64,000 nt of DNA from Sparassis latifolia (taxonomy: Eukaryota; Basidiomycota; Agaricomycetes; Polyporales; Sparassidaceae): the NCBI GenBank assembly GCA_018466975.1, contig CM031555.1, positions 2,976,001 through 3,040,000 on the forward strand. Direction: 5' to 3'. Under the pieces are notes generated by a model. It was given only the letters and a program-made list of their open reading frames with translations. It ran no database searches and was not told the origin of the DNA. Of the stretch, positions 39,288 to 51,782 are shown piece by piece. The position numbers and the translations under genes were made by a program. The stretch's first letter is position 1; each line of letters starts with the position of its first letter.

Positions 39288-40136
39288 TGTGGTTGGGACT
39301 CGATGCTGGCAGTGCCAAGCGCTGAGCGAAAAATCTTGATAAGATAAGATCGAGACCACTTAGGCCAATTGTCGGCGTAACCAGGATCATCATTATCATG
39401 GCATCATCAGAGTGCTACGTTGCGGCTACTCTCTCCAACTCATTCATTCAACTCGCACACATATTCAAGGAGCTTCCATTCGACGGCGCACTTCCGAAAG
39501 GTCCAAATATCGTTGCGCAAAAGTCATACTCTGTATGTGGACCACCATCAAATCGTACACAAGTCATACACTCATATAAAGTTGCGCTATGTACCTCCTC
39601 GACGGCCCGACGTTCGGTGTAAGCCAGATAGTTTCAGATGTTAACGCCAATGGTCCTCTGCTCCAGGTGTCCACACACACACGCGCGCGCGCACACACAC
39701 ACAGAGAGAGAGAGAGAGAGATTGTATTTATACTGCGAGCAGGCGAAATGCAGATGTTCAGAATACAATGTGGCTACGAGCCTCCGTGGTGGTATGTTAA
39801 TCCCGCTGGTGCCCGTCTTACGCTGATTAGATGCGCTACCTCTCCCTGGAGTATTTTTTGGCTGCCTCCACGAATCCCATTAAGCTCAATGACATAAAAA
39901 TCTGGGTCAGTCCGCGGTGTGATCTTCAGCCACATCTAACTCATGTTTCAAGAACCGGATTGTGACCGCGGCACAGCCTGATGCGGCCGCTTTCAAGAGG
40001 GCCGAAAGGAGGCCGCTAGTCACCATGATAGGAGAAGAGTTTCACAATCCAAGCGTTTTCACCCTGTGGTATATAGGGCATAAGAAGCTCGTCAACTGCG
40101 AGCTTCTGCTGTATCCCTCGAAGCAGAACGCCCACC
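39288..40136. other. Intergenic region between divergent ORC2 and an alpha/beta hydrolase gene
   Basis: Probable promoters of both neighbours. It contains a compound microsatellite. Short frames have no recognisable content. Confidence 0.5.
39672..39721. repeat. Compound microsatellite (CA)n(CG)n(CA)n(GA)n
   Basis: About 50 bp of alternating purine/pyrimidine CA/CG dinucleotides followed by GA repeats. Such CA/CG tracts can adopt Z-DNA and GA tracts can form triplexes. It lies in the divergent intergenic region. Confidence 0.95.
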
Positions 40137-41339
40137 ATGCCCTCTCTTGTGGTGAACAGCGAAGGTATTGAATTATTCTACTATGACACTGGCGTACCCG
40201 CCGTCTCTGAGCCTGGCAAGCCTTACAAGACGCTCTTCGTCGTGCACGGCATGGGATACAATGGCCGTACGTCTGATTCTCGTCTTCTATGACCCTTCCC
40301 TCAATCTCATCCTGACAGTGATCTACAAGAAGGTGCAAGCCCTCGGCCTCGCCTCGGGCATGCGCATCGTAGCCATAAATCGCCGCGGCTACTCAGGCTC
40401 GACTCCCCTCTCTCCTGCCGAGCTCGCCGTATCGGCCACGGGCGGCACGGAAGATGCGAAAGAAGCATTCATCACCGCGCGTGGTTTGGAGATGGCGAAC
40501 TTCATCGACAGATTTGTCCAGCAGCAAAATATTCCCCCGATTACTGAGGATGGTAAGGGCGGCGGGGTGGGGCTGCTGGGGTGGTCTTCCGCTGTGCCCG
40601 TCGTTCTCTCTGCTGTCGCAAATTTAGACAAGCTGCCGACTGACGTTCAAGAGCGTTTGGCCCGTTATCTTCGTGCTCTGATCCTAGAAGGTCAGCCGGA
40701 TGTCTCGTGCACATCAGAAGGGCTCACGAATACCGCAATAACCAGAGCCGCCGTCAATGGCTGTCGGCCAGCCGCCCGCCGAAGGCAGCTGGAGCGTCTA
40801 CGTCGACCCGACGATCCCAGAGAAGGACAAGAACCAACTCCACACCCTCTGGGTCTCCGCGTACTTCACACACGGCGACCTTGCGGCGCGAGATCCCGCG
40901 CTCCTTTCGCACTGCGCGCCGTCGCTGCACCGCCGGCCGAGCATCTTCGGCTTCAGTGCTGACGACAAAGCGCAGATCGTTGAGGCAACCTTCATGGAAG
41001 GCCCACTGCTTTATCATGCACTGCCGCAGCAGCGCAATGTCTACCGAAAGGCGTGCTTTGACCGCGTTGTGCGCGCGAGACTGCCGCGTATGAAAGTGTG
41101 GGCGATGGTGGGTGATAGTACCGGATCGTTTGCTATCGGTGCGTGGTGGTCGATGCAAGACGATGACAAGGACAACGGGGGCGGTTTGATCCAATTCAAG
41201 GTAACACCAGGCGCAAATCATATGGTGAGCACACAGTGGGTCTGATACCAAGGATTGGATGACGATATTGGGGACGCGGTAGATCCAGTGGGACGACCCT
41301 GACAAGGCGGTGGCGAACTATCTGGAAGCTATAGCTTAG
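40137..41339 (+). CDS. Alpha/beta hydrolase fold protein, 4 exons
   Basis: Predicted exons: 40137-40266, 40319-40690, 40746-41224, 41283-41339, with introns of 52, 55 and 58 nt and all joins in frame (about 345 aa). Recognisable parts are FVVHGMGYNG (oxyanion HG), RIVAINRRGYSGSTPL, the nucleophile region GLLGWSSAVP, LILE followed by PPSMAVGQPP, and a final TPGANHM with the candidate catalytic His. Many basidiomycete relatives have GWSMG at the nucleophile. Here the last Gly of the GxSxG elbow is Ala. Cytosolic by the absence of a signal peptide. Substrate unknown. Confidence 0.85.
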
Positions 41340-42188
41340 CTTGGAAGATTTTCGGTCCAGTACTCTTGACTATTTGCAGTGTATAAAACTCGTCAGCGGG
41401 CTCTGGCCGGAGCTTGGATGTAAATTAGTGTCCAGTCTCAAAGTTTTATTGCCACTAAGACAGCGTCGTCCCTGCCAGTTTCGCTGAGACCGTCGTCCTG
41501 TTCAACGGTGCCGCTCGACTCAGTTCTCTCGGGGTTGCATTTACCTAGACATGCGCATCACCAAGGTCCAGTACGAGCATTTCTGATCTGTGCGTTCAGT
41601 CACGCAATTCGAGGTGAGCAATTTACTGTCTCAGGGTCCATTAATCATCATACCCAATATTGCTAGCCATTCTGCGCACTGTCAGCGGCTCCGCACACCA
41701 ATTGAATTTGAATCCAAACATTCCTGTTCATCTGTCAGTGTTGGAGCATACATGTTTCCCACACCTTGAAAGTTCGTACCCCAGATATATCCCGTCAACA
41801 TTAGCGCTGACCTTCCTGACCAATGTGCACCAGTAAACTGGCTTTCAACACTGCATAGTCTCAGTCAAAGACAGAGTGAACTGAAGTTAGAGCACCCTGC
41901 GCTTGTAGCTGCCCAGTTTCTCCCAGCGGGCGGCAGGCGGACCGCGGGGCGGGACACTGCGCGTGAAGCTCCGGAGAAAGACCGACGCCACCGACGCGTC
42001 TCGACGCGTTACGTCAGGCAGCGAAAGCGGTTGTCATGAGGCCACGAACCAGCGACAGGTCATGCCCCTTTTCCCTACCCGCCTTAAATAGCCCCTCCCG
42101 CCCATTATCTCGGTTTTTCTTCCACCACCACCTGCCTGCGCTCACTTGAATATCTGATCTGTCTGCGCGCTGTCCCCTCGATATTATC
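41340..42188. other. Intergenic region
   Basis: No supported gene. A TTAAATAGCCC segment about 100 nt before the next ATG may be its TATA-like element. Confidence 0.5.
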
Positions 42189-42955
42189 ATGACTGGTGGG
42201 TATGGGACGTCGAATAAGACAGTCGGTGTGGGCTGATACTGTGGTGCAGGCAAGAAACGCGCTGCGGAGGAAGAGTCTGCGGGCCCGACGACGCGGTCCG
42301 CTAAGGCGCCCAAGACCGAGAAGGCAGAGACCGCAACACCGGCGCGGGGACGGCGAGGGAGCAAGAAGGGGCCAAAGGTGCGTCCTACCGAACCAAATTG
42401 CATTGGCATTGGATGCTCACAGTGGACACAGGCGACCATGGCTGCGTCGCAGTTTAAGGCGCGCGCGCTGCCCCTACACGTCAACCTCACACATACGCCC
42501 CCGGTACTCGACCCGACCGCGGAGGGGAAGGAGGGCGCTGTATCTGTGTCGCATATGGACGCGGGCTTCATCGGGACGACCACACTCGTGCCGAGTACGT
42601 TCGCTACGGGGAGCTATGGATGGAAGGGGAACAAGCGCATCACGATTGAGCTCCCGAGCGCGGAGGGCGAGGAGGGCGAGAAGGAGAAGGTCCATGTCAT
42701 GTTGACGTGAGTGTCACCCGCTCCCGTTTGCTGTATTTCTTGGGCTTACTATCGGCTGGTTCCTGTTGCAGAATCAACGCGACCGTCATGGGCAGCAAGG
42801 GCGCGAAGGAGGAAGGTGGCGAAGGGGGAGAAGAGCATGCTGAGGAACACACAGAAGAGCACCCCGCTGAGCATGCAGAGGAGAAGAAGGAGGGCGAAGC
42901 GAAGGAAGACGAAGCTGAGGAGACAGGTGTAGCAGACGCTGAAGCGAAGGAGTAA
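42189..42955 (+). CDS. Uncharacterised protein with basic N terminus and acidic C-terminal tail, 4 exons
   Basis: Predicted exons: 42189-42195, 42250-42377, 42432-42706, 42772-42955, with introns of 54, 54 and 65 nt and all joins in frame (about 197 aa). The N-terminal 45 residues are basic (GKKRAAEE, RGRRGSKKGPK), a likely nuclear signal. The middle has LPLHVNLTHTPPVL, DAGFIGTTTLVPSTFATGSYGW and KRITIELPS, probably beta-rich. The end is a long Glu/Lys/His tail (EEHAEEHTEEHPAEHAEEKK). A small basic/beta/acidic protein like this could be a histone- or chromatin-binding factor, but I recognise no family. The 5' exon of only seven coding bases is typical of compact fungal genes. Confidence 0.8.
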
Positions 42956-43612
42956 AATGGGGATTCATGCATGACGACGTCCTCACTAGTACTCTACGCG
43001 GTCGGACGTGCGTATCTTATATATGTACTATTATATGCTATGCCATGTCAATTGCTCGAGGTCTTAATGCGTCGAATTGTTGAGTAAGTCGTTGCTAGTA
43101 ACCCAATGGGGAAGGCGACTTGCCGCAATTGTCAATTCTTTTCGTTCACACTGGGAGGCGTACAAAATCTTGATGGGTATGACATGAACAAACTAACACA
43201 TTATATATGCATTATATATTAGGCATCCAAACAATTGACCAACGATCCTGCGAATGATCACCGTGACAGTGTCGAGACGCTTGCCGCCGATCTACTGATA
43301 CTGGCTGCGCTGCTGGGCAAGCGAACACGTTTGTTATTGAACTATGCGCGGACCTGCATTCAGGGCTAGCTATGGAGCTTGGGATTCCTAGCATCGTATA
43401 AAAATTGCCTTCACAGATTCTGCTTCCGCCATAGCAGATCTGTGGTTTGCACTGTCCCGATAAGCAGATTTACACCGCGCTCAAGTCACTACGATCGGGA
43501 GGGCAAAGTGACAACGGTTCCGGAGGAGAATAACAAATACTCAATAATGCTGTGAGAAATATCCACCCATCTAAAACCAAAGTTGTCAACGGAGTAAGAA
43601 CCACGGTAGTCA
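42956..43612. other. Convergent 3' intergenic region
   Basis: Lies between the 3' ends of two convergent genes. Only AT-rich 3' UTR-like sequence with short frames is seen. Confidence 0.5.
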
Positions 43613-44995
43613 TCACCCTATGAACTCCCATTCCGTATCCTTACCCACTCCGCTCAAATACTCGACCCTTCCTTCGGACTCCAGCTTGCGCAGATGCAGA
43701 TCCACGCTGTGCGCCGCCGGCTCCCACAGTGATCGCGGATAAGCGGAATAGATGCTGGATACGAGCTTCCACGTAGTCCACGGGTTGTCAGACAGAGACG
43801 ATTGCTGCAGGGCAGCCAGTATCTCCTCCTCCCGTTTCACCCTGTGCTGCAAATACACAGAAACGTGCTTCAGGCCGTCAGAGGCGGCGGGGCCATGGCC
43901 TGGGTAGACAGTGCCGTATCTCGGTCCCGTGCTCGAGTCGCCCTGTCCGAAGTCGATCATCTTTCGCAGACTGGCCATGTACATCCCGAGGTCCTCGAAG
44001 ACGGCACTCCCGTATCCGAGCACGGTGTCTGCGGTGAAGAGCGCGCGGTCTGGTGGGAAGTAGAGGCAGAGCGAATCGAGTGTGTGTCCTGGGGTGTGCA
44101 ACACCTGCAGGACGGACAGCTCCGGGTTCACCGAGGCAGTGGTGACTTGGAACGTTTGCGAATCGTGAATGTCGTGGATCGGACCACCCGAAGGAGCAGG
44201 AGTGTATGAGCCTGCGGGTATAGAATCGAGGATGCCCTGCAGTCTCGTATCGGGGGACGGGAGGGGGAGCTTGTGGATGCGCGGTGGGTGAAAGGGGGAG
44301 GAGCTGGCGGCATGCCTGTCGCCCCACAAGCGTCGGAGTAAAGGCAGTACTAAAGGGAGGCCACCAGCATGATCGTGGTGCTTGTGTGTTACGATAATGT
44401 CTGAGACGTCCGGTAGATCGACGGACTCCGGCTCGACTTCTCGGAGTGCACTCTCGAGCACAGGTATGTACTCTTCTCGGCCGTCGCCAGTGTCAATGAG
44501 AATGTAGGGATTATGCTCTCCGACGAGGTATGTATTCGTTCCTGCATACCCCAGATCAGATTGCAATTAGGCGTGATGAGCTATAGACCATGCCTTGCAA
44601 AGTAAACTCCCCCGGATTCTAAACAGTTATTAGAAGACATGATTTAAGGCATCCGGTAGCAAGAATAGTGGTGCACACCTGCCCAAGAATTCTGACCACG
44701 CTCTTGCTCAACTGTCCTCGGAGCACTGGGTTAGCGTAGATCTCCCCAAAAGCGATAATTTCACCCTTGTAACAGAAGGCAATGCATGTAATCCCTCCAT
44801 GCCTGACGGTCAGCGAGACGATGTATACTCGTCCGACGATTGACAGTCTCAAAGATGAATACAAAGGTTTGTAGATAGTAGATATATCTCAACACCACAG
44901 TCTGATCGCGGTGGGGGGGTTGCTTACTTCACGAAGGATGTGCCAGCGTCGAAATCGATTGGGTCGCTGTCGGCACGTCTAACCAGCTCTTGCAT
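43613..44995 (-). CDS. LACTB2-type metallo-beta-lactamase fold hydrolase
   Basis: The main exon (44541-43613) follows two short upstream exons. One ends in KSVVRILGQ at 44679, and the next (44618-44594) encodes NPGEFTLQ, then GTNTYLVGEHNPYILIDTGDG. This is the LACTB2 family signature. The metal site is THKHHDHAGG (HxHxDH), later LHTPGHTLDS and FTADTVLGYG (third His and bridging Asp) and VYPGHGPA. The C terminus is a winged helix (HLRKLESEGRVEYL). LACTB2 homologs are single-strand RNA endonucleases, often mitochondrial. In fungi similar enzymes also act as thioesterases near polyketide genes, but no such cluster is seen here. The intron 44593-44542 starts with GC. The 5' end is uncertain: ATG 44995 (MQELVRRADSDP) with a first exon to 44928 is my best guess. 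Confidence 0.87.
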
Positions 44996-45195
44996 CTGCA
45001 CGACAAAAGCATCAACTTATGCCCCCCCCCCTGCTATGCACCGGCGTATGACTAGCCGTCTCTGGTTAACAAGACTCGGATGAGCTCACTCCACCTCACA
45101 CAACGACGCCACCTCCCAAAAAGGAAGGGATACAAATACAGTCAAATAATCTTGCTGGGTGTGAGTCGTGCTCATCGTCTAGAACAGCGACCACG

Positions 45196-48100
45196 ATGGC
45201 AACTGCAGCGACCCTGACCCCTACGACACCTTCGGAAGGTCCGTACCAGAGAAGAAAGAGGTATGTCTCCTCATGCGTCTCTGTTGCGTACACTGACTGA
45301 TTGAATGTCACGAAGGTCTCGATCGCGTTCACCCGAAAATGCTGAACAGCCTCCCACTTCCCGGCGCAGGTCTCTGTCGCCTCCACCAAAAGCGCGCCTG
45401 GTCGAGCTTCCCAAAGTCAACGACGCTGACCCCGTGCGGCGGGCGGAGCGGGAGCGGGAGGTGGCAGCGCGAATGGCCGCGAGCGAGCTGGAGAGGATGG
45501 AGAAGGATAAAAGCAAGGACAAGGACAAGGAATCCGATGCGAGGGCCGAGTTCGCAAAGCTTACGGGTACGCGCTCCGGCGGGGTGTACATGCCCCCTGC
45601 GCGCCTGCGTGCGTTGCAGGAGGCCGCGTCCAAGGACAAGACCAGCGCGGAGTATCAGCGACTTTCGTGGGACGCCCTGCGCAAGTCCATCACCGGTATC
45701 GTCAATCGTGTCAACATTGCTAACATCAAAAATGTCGTCCCCGAGCTGTTCGCGGAGAACCTCATCAGGGGACGTGGCTTGTTTGCACGGAGCGTCATGA
45801 AAGCGCAGTCGGCCAGTTTACCATTCACGCCTGTCTTCGCGGCACTCGTGGCAATCATCAACACCAAGTTACCTCAGGTTGGAGAGTTGGTGCTGACTCG
45901 GCTGATCAGCCAGTTCAGGCGGTCATTTAAGCGGAATGATAAGGTACGCCTTCTTCCTCATTTCTCTAGCATCCCATACTCGCTCTTCATGTTCGGCATC
46001 CTGGTCTCTGGAGGTGTGTGGTATGTTTTGGAATGCTCTTCCACTTTTCGAGGCGTTGTTACTGGCGAATGTTCCTTCTCGGCATACTCCATTAAGCTCT
46101 CAGACTTGTCTATGAACCACGGCGGCGTCCCGTAGCTCGCAGTCTCTGCAGTCTCTGTGTGAGGACTTCATCGTCTGCATTCCGAAGCACGTCTGCCCAA
46201 CACGGGCCTCGAGTCTATTCTCTATTCATCGTACCGATTTGGCTTAGGCATGATCAACTAGGGGACAGCCAGCTAGAGATATCTAGTTCTCGGCTAACTG
46301 CGTCAGTGATGTGCTTCGAACATACTACACTTCTCCATACTGTCTAGCTGACTGCAAGATTCCACTTTTCCTCTGGTGACCCAATGCTCGATTCTTACTG
46401 ACTCATGGTGCTGCAGATTGTGTGCCATTCTACAACAACTTTCATCGGCCATCTGGTCAATCAAGGCGTTGCACACGAAATCATCGCTCTTCAAATTCTC
46501 GTCTTGCTGCTAGAACGTCCCACGGATGATTCCATCGAGATTGCCGTGGGTTTTACGCGCGAGGTTGGTGCGTTCCTGGCGGAGAACTCGCCCAAGGCCA
46601 ACGCTACGGTGTTCGAGCGCTTCCGTGCAGTCCTGAACGAGGGCTCCATCAGCCAACGTGTGCAGTACATGATCGAGGTGCTCATGCAGGTTCGGAAGGA
46701 TAAGTACAAGGACAACCCTATCGTTCCGGAAGGCTTAGACTTGGTCGAAGAGGATGACCAGATTACGCACCAAATTCAGCTCGAGGAGGAACTGCAGGTG
46801 CAGGAGGGGCTGAGTAAGCTGTTGCCTTTGTCGTTGTGTCCCTTGTATCCTAACTTTCTGATAGATATCTTCAAGTTCGATCCAAATTACCTGGAGAACG
46901 AGGAGAAATACAAGGCGATTAAGGTTGAGATCCTGGGCGGCTCGTCGGAAGAGGAGTCTGGTTCGGAGGAGTCATCTGATGAAGACGATGAGGAGGCTGT
47001 GGAGGAACAGGCTGGGATCGAGGACCGCACTGAGACGAACCTGCTCAATCTTCGCAGAGTGATCTATCTCACGATCATGAACGCATTAAATTATGAAGAA
47101 GCGGTGCATAAACTGCTCAAGGTCCAGATCAAGGAGGGCCAGGAGGTAAGTCGACCGCATGGATGTCGCATGACTCTCTGTTGACCCTTCTGATAGCTTG
47201 AGATGTGCAACATGATCATCGAGTGTTGCTCGCAGGAGCGATCGTACTCGACGTTCTATGGCCTGATCGGCGAGCGCTTTTGCAAGCTGAACAGGGTGTG
47301 GAACGAATGCTTCGAGCAGGCATTCGAAAACTATTACACGACGATCCACCGGTACGAGACGAACCGACTGCGGAACATTGCGCGGTTCTTCGGGCATCTG
47401 TTCGCGACGGACTCGATCTCATGGGTCGCGATGTCGTGCATCCTACTCACGGAGGACGACACGACGTCGTCATCGCGCATATTCATCAAGATCATGCTGA
47501 CCGAGATGACCGAATCGATGGGCGTCAAGACTCTTGTGGAAAGGTTCAAGGATGACGAGGTCAAGCGTGCCTGCCAGGGCATGTTTCCCATGGAGAACCC
47601 GAAGAACACGCGGTTCGCCATCAACTATTTCACGAGTATCGCGCTCGGAGCTGTCACAGAGGAGATGCGCGAGCACCTTAAGGTGCGTTGGTCGTCATTT
47701 TATCTCATTACAACCTTACTCACCGCTGCCTGTTGACAGAATGCCCCGCGACTCATCATGGAGCAACGTCGCGCGATGTTGGAAGCAGAGTCTTCGTCTT
47801 CCGATTCTTCATCCGACGAGGACTCGGACCCAGATGACGACAGCGATTCAGACACAGAAAATGACTCCGAGTCCGATTCAGAAGACTCCAGGCGCGGCGA
47901 GCGACGACGCCGCTCGGAGACTCCTCCGAAGAAGCAAGTGCGCGGCCGCGGAGACTCATACTCTCCCCCGCCGCGAGGTAGCCGCCGCGACCGCGACGAT
48001 TCGCTCTCGCCGCCCCGACGTGACCGTCGCTCCCCGACGCCGCCCGTGCGTTATCGCAACGGTGACAGAGAACAGGAGAGAGACAGGGACGAGCGGGACG

Positions 48101-48405
48101 ACCGCTATCGCTCGCGCCGCGAGACTCCGCCGCACCGCAGGGATTACTCCCCGGATAGGCGCGATAGGGACAGAGATCGTGATCGCGACCGGCGCGACCA
48201 TGCGCGTTATCCCCCGCCTTCGCCGTCACCCCCGCGCCGTTCGCGGTATGACCGTCGTTCGCGCTCGCGGTCGCTTCCTCGCCGGGATTATGATAAGCGC
48301 GACGACTATAGGCGAAGAAGGAACGATTCGAGGGATGACTCAAGAGAGAGGGAGCGAAGGAGATCAATCTCAAGGGAGCGATATGGGCGGGATTCTCGGC
48401 GGTGA
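45196..48405 (+). CDS. CWC22: Pre-mRNA splicing factor CWC22, 6 exons
   Basis: Predicted exons: 45196-45260, 45316-45943, 46417-46813, 46865-47145, 47197-47682, 47740-48405, all in frame (about 840 aa). CWC22 joins the activated spliceosome and recruits eIF4A3 for exon junction complex assembly. Visible parts are an RS-rich N terminus and GGVYMPPARLRALQ at the start of the MIF4G domain. These are followed by LIRGRGLFARSVMKAQ, FIGHLVNQGVAHE, LNEGSISQRVQYMIEVLMQ and FKFDPNYLENEEKYKAIK. The MA3 domain has LRRVIYLTIMNALNYEEAVHKL, CNMIIECCSQERSYSTFYGL and FPMENPKNTRFAINYFTSI. The last exon encodes a Ser/Asp-rich then Arg/Asp/Ser tail (RS domain). Intron 2 is 473 nt, far longer than the others (51-57 nt). 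Confidence 0.95.
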
Positions 48406-48784
48406 ACGTACCATCTGCGGCTGCTTGCGACCATTTCCCTAGCGCGAACACGGTGATGGGTGGTCTGCTTTGTGATACGTGTGTACTGTTTTACTCTGTA
48501 GGGTTTTTTTCTGTACAGCATGTCGTCTGCTTATGCGTTGCTGAACTGAGGACGCCTGACGAACGAATAAACGACAATTGACAACGCTGCATTAGCCTCG
48601 CTCGTCGTGACATAGCGCAATGCTAGCAGGCTCGGCACAAGCTTTTCCAAGGAGTCGTCTGTGTGCCTTCGACCATCTTCTACGTAGCATCTTGACTCGG
48701 CTGGACAACCAACGTGCTGTTGGCTGGGCGGCGCCACGGGTATCCACTCCACGAAATATGCTATAGAATGTACGTGAACTTTCA
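48406..48784. other. Convergent 3' intergenic region
   Basis: 3' UTR-type sequence between CWC22 and the FG-GAP protein gene. No gene supported. Confidence 0.5.
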
Positions 48785-51448
48785 TTACAATGCGTCAAAA
48801 TTGATATGATGCGAGGCTCGTCTCCTCTCGAGTTCGTCTTCCCGCTGAGAAGTCGAAGTGAGCGAGGCATGACAACATAAACGCCCCCTTCGCTACGCAC
48901 CTTCTCATTGAGGTGGAGAACGAACACTATCACCGCAAGCACCGTCATGGCACCGATCACCGTGACTGTCACCCAGGGAATCCACTCGCCCGGCCGCAGA
49001 TAGAGCTCTTTCCTCCACGTGTCGCCCTCGATCGGCGGGATGATCACGACCTTGGAGTTCGGGATCACCCCCTCCATGTTGATATAATGCTTGTCCGAAT
49101 GTTTGGTAGAGCCAACGAACAAGTTCTCAATGTAGTTGTTCGTGCGGCCGAGGCCGAAGTAGACGTAGGGTGTGAGCAGCGATTGATACGAGGTCTGTGG
49201 GAGCTGGGCGACTGTCGAAGAGGTGAGCTTGTCTATCTACAGAGTTTTGTGGGGTAGAGCGCACCTTCTGCTGCAGATCGACGACCAGAAGTATCGAGTA
49301 CGGTGTATTTGTATGTCGCACCAGAGTAGCTCACGCCGAAAGGCTGCAATTGACTCAGCGCACTGAGACTCAACAGTCATCAGAAGGGAACATACATGAT
49401 AAGAACCGTTGGGTGACTTGCACAGTCCGCTTCCACATGCGCCATTCAGCGCTGCAGGACATGGGTTAGTATAAGTTATTTGTGGGATAGACATGAGTTT
49501 GCACTGACTTATGGCCTTGAGGAAGAACGCATCGTAGTAGAAGTTGTTCTGCACGAAGAGAATGTTGCCCTCTCCCTGCTGGCCGGTCCGTTGCACCATG
49601 ATATCCAGCGTTCCCTAACAAAGTATTAACAATTGATCAACCGCTCAGACAGAGCAACACTTACATCTTCATCCATGTCCAGGAACGCGACAGACCGTGC
49701 GTCTTTCACATTCTGCAGCGGCTGGACGCCCTTGTGCACTGGACTCCATCCCCTGCGGGCCCCCTTCGTGCTACATCCCGCGATTCCTGTTCCACATGGA
49801 ACAGACATTATTAGGTGAGGGGTGCTGGCTTTCTCCGAGCTGGTGGTCGAGGAGGTGATTGCGAGGATGTCAGGGAAGCCATCCTGGTTGATATCACCAA
49901 GTTTCAGAGGCACTGGGACTGCAGGCCTTTGCGTTGTGTCTAAAACGAGCAGAGAAGGTGGAATCGAGCCGCGTGTTGGGGGGAAGATGTCAGAGATAGG
50001 AATGCGAGCAAAGGCCTGTATTATGGTATTGGTCTACTGTATGACTTATAAGGGGATGTGCGTACGTTGTTGTCACTGCTTTGGCTCAGGTTGAAGCGGA
50101 AGTCCGGGTCGGCAGTGCAGAGTTGCTCTGGGGGACGACACACGCGCTTTCCCTTCTGAATAGAAGGAGTGGTAGCAGATCTGCAGAGAGGTAGCTGGAT
50201 GTTGTATGCAATATTAATGGCGCAGTTCGAGCCCATTCCCGTAGTGGATGATACAGAGGAGCAAGTAGTGAAGACCATGTCCATGGTTCCATCTCTGTCT
50301 GTAAATAAGGTGAGTCCCGACAAACCGGCGGATCAACTAAACGATATACATACCAATGTCACCGAAGACTACCGACTGCACGCCTGGGGGAAGACGGCCA
50401 AGCTGCGCAAGCGTGAATCCGTCATCCTTGTTGTTTACCCAGATCTGGAAGTACTTCGATCCGTGGCCCTCATCACATACGAGAAATATGTCTGATGAGC
50501 GCGTGAGTTGTGTGTATGCAACGTAAAGGTGGTTAGACGAACCGGCAAGACAATCCCCATTGAGGTCCACCGCAGCATTGCTATGAGGGTTTGCTAATGT
50601 ACATTGCGCGCCATTGAACTTAGGATCGACTCTAATGAAATATATTCGCATGAGATCGACATGTACACACAGCGCACGTAATACTTCACGCACATCTCGA
50701 ATATCGGTGAGTTAGTTTGTGATGAATTCCACACGTTCTGCCACACTTTAAATGGAGAGTTCGACGACTGCGGCGCAGGTATGCCGAACAGGTCAATGTT
50801 CAGGTCACCGTTAAAGTCCATTGGCATCGGTTGTGCTTGTATCGAAGGTAGTGCAGACACCGGAGTCAAATCTTGTCAACGATTTAATAAGCCGGCCGCG
50901 AACAATGAATTGAAGAAGCTCACTGAATCCACCTCCCGACGATGCAACATACAGATTGATGGCAAGCTGACTCGTAGCTGCGGCTTGGCTCATGACGAGT
51001 AAATCCAACTTGCCATCATGAGTGAAATCACCGGGAATGACGTTGTAGACTTTCTGTGGGTGTCGGAATACTGCTGCCTTTCTGAAAACGAAATCCTCTT
51101 CAAGACATTATGAAAGTGTCAGCGCATTAGGAGTGAACGTCCACTTACCGTGATTCCACAGATATACTGACAGCGTACGCTCGTCTGATCCCAGTGCGAG
51201 CAGATCCAAGCTTTGTTTTGTCGTGATTATCATCTCTACCAGCCGTGAAATTACACTCACAATTGATCGCCGTTGAAATCTCCAAACGCGATAATTTTGT
51301 CGACACTATCCACCCCCATAGAACCTGCAGCTATGAGTGCATTACCGCTGAACCTCTTTGGAGAAAACGGCCAAATGGCACCAGACGGAAGAGACAGAAA
51401 GATGAGAGTGGCAATTCCGGCACGCAGTATCGAAGCTATTTGTTTCAT
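48785..51448 (-). CDS. ITFG1/TIP-like FG-GAP repeat membrane protein, about 10 exons
   Basis: A start at ATG 51448 gives a signal peptide (MKQIASILRAGIATLIFLSL). Exons follow in order on the minus strand; the clearest are 51448-51261 and 51210-51149, and the last one ends at TAA 48785 with HHINFDAL. Calcium-binding FG-GAP motifs occur at least seven times: FGDFNGDQ, PGDFTHDGKLDLL, PMDFNGDLNIDLF, AVDLNGDC, FGDIDRDGTMDMV, LGDINQDGFPDIL, FLDMDED. Near the C terminus are YFGLGRTNNYIENLFVGS, GVIPNSKVVIIPP and GEWIPWVTVTVIG, followed by one membrane helix and a short basic cytosolic tail. This is the architecture of T-cell immunomodulatory protein (ITFG1) homologs, single-pass proteins with a large lumenal or extracellular propeller. 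Confidence 0.9.
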
Positions 51449-51782
51449 GGAAGATATCGTTCTGGTACCGGTAAGACAAGATCAATGGCGAGCGACTAGC
51501 GCCTCATATGCAGAGAAGAATTATTTGCGGTAGACAAAACGCTGTAGGTGACACAATTTATGTTGCTATCCGAGCGACGATTCAAGTCGCTGCGGCCAGT
51601 GGCAGCGGGTGAGGATGAGAATGCTGACCACGTGTCTACCCGACGCTCAGCGCTTATAGTCAAATTTCGGCTGTCTCCGACCCGTGTGGCTTGCCGAACA
51701 ATCCCAAATTTGAACACAGACAAAGGCAAGTGTATGGCACCGAATGTTCTGCCGTACACAGGAAGCATTACCACTTTTATCC
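51449..51782. other. Upstream region of the FG-GAP gene
   Basis: Probable promoter of the minus-strand gene. A frame of 81 codons on the plus strand has no recognisable content. Confidence 0.4.

Noticed and set aside
46280..46370. Box C/D snoRNA in the long CWC22 intron
   Set aside because: A GTGATGT (C-like) and a CTGA (D-like) motif are present about 45 nt apart, but there is no terminal stem and the C box is imperfect.
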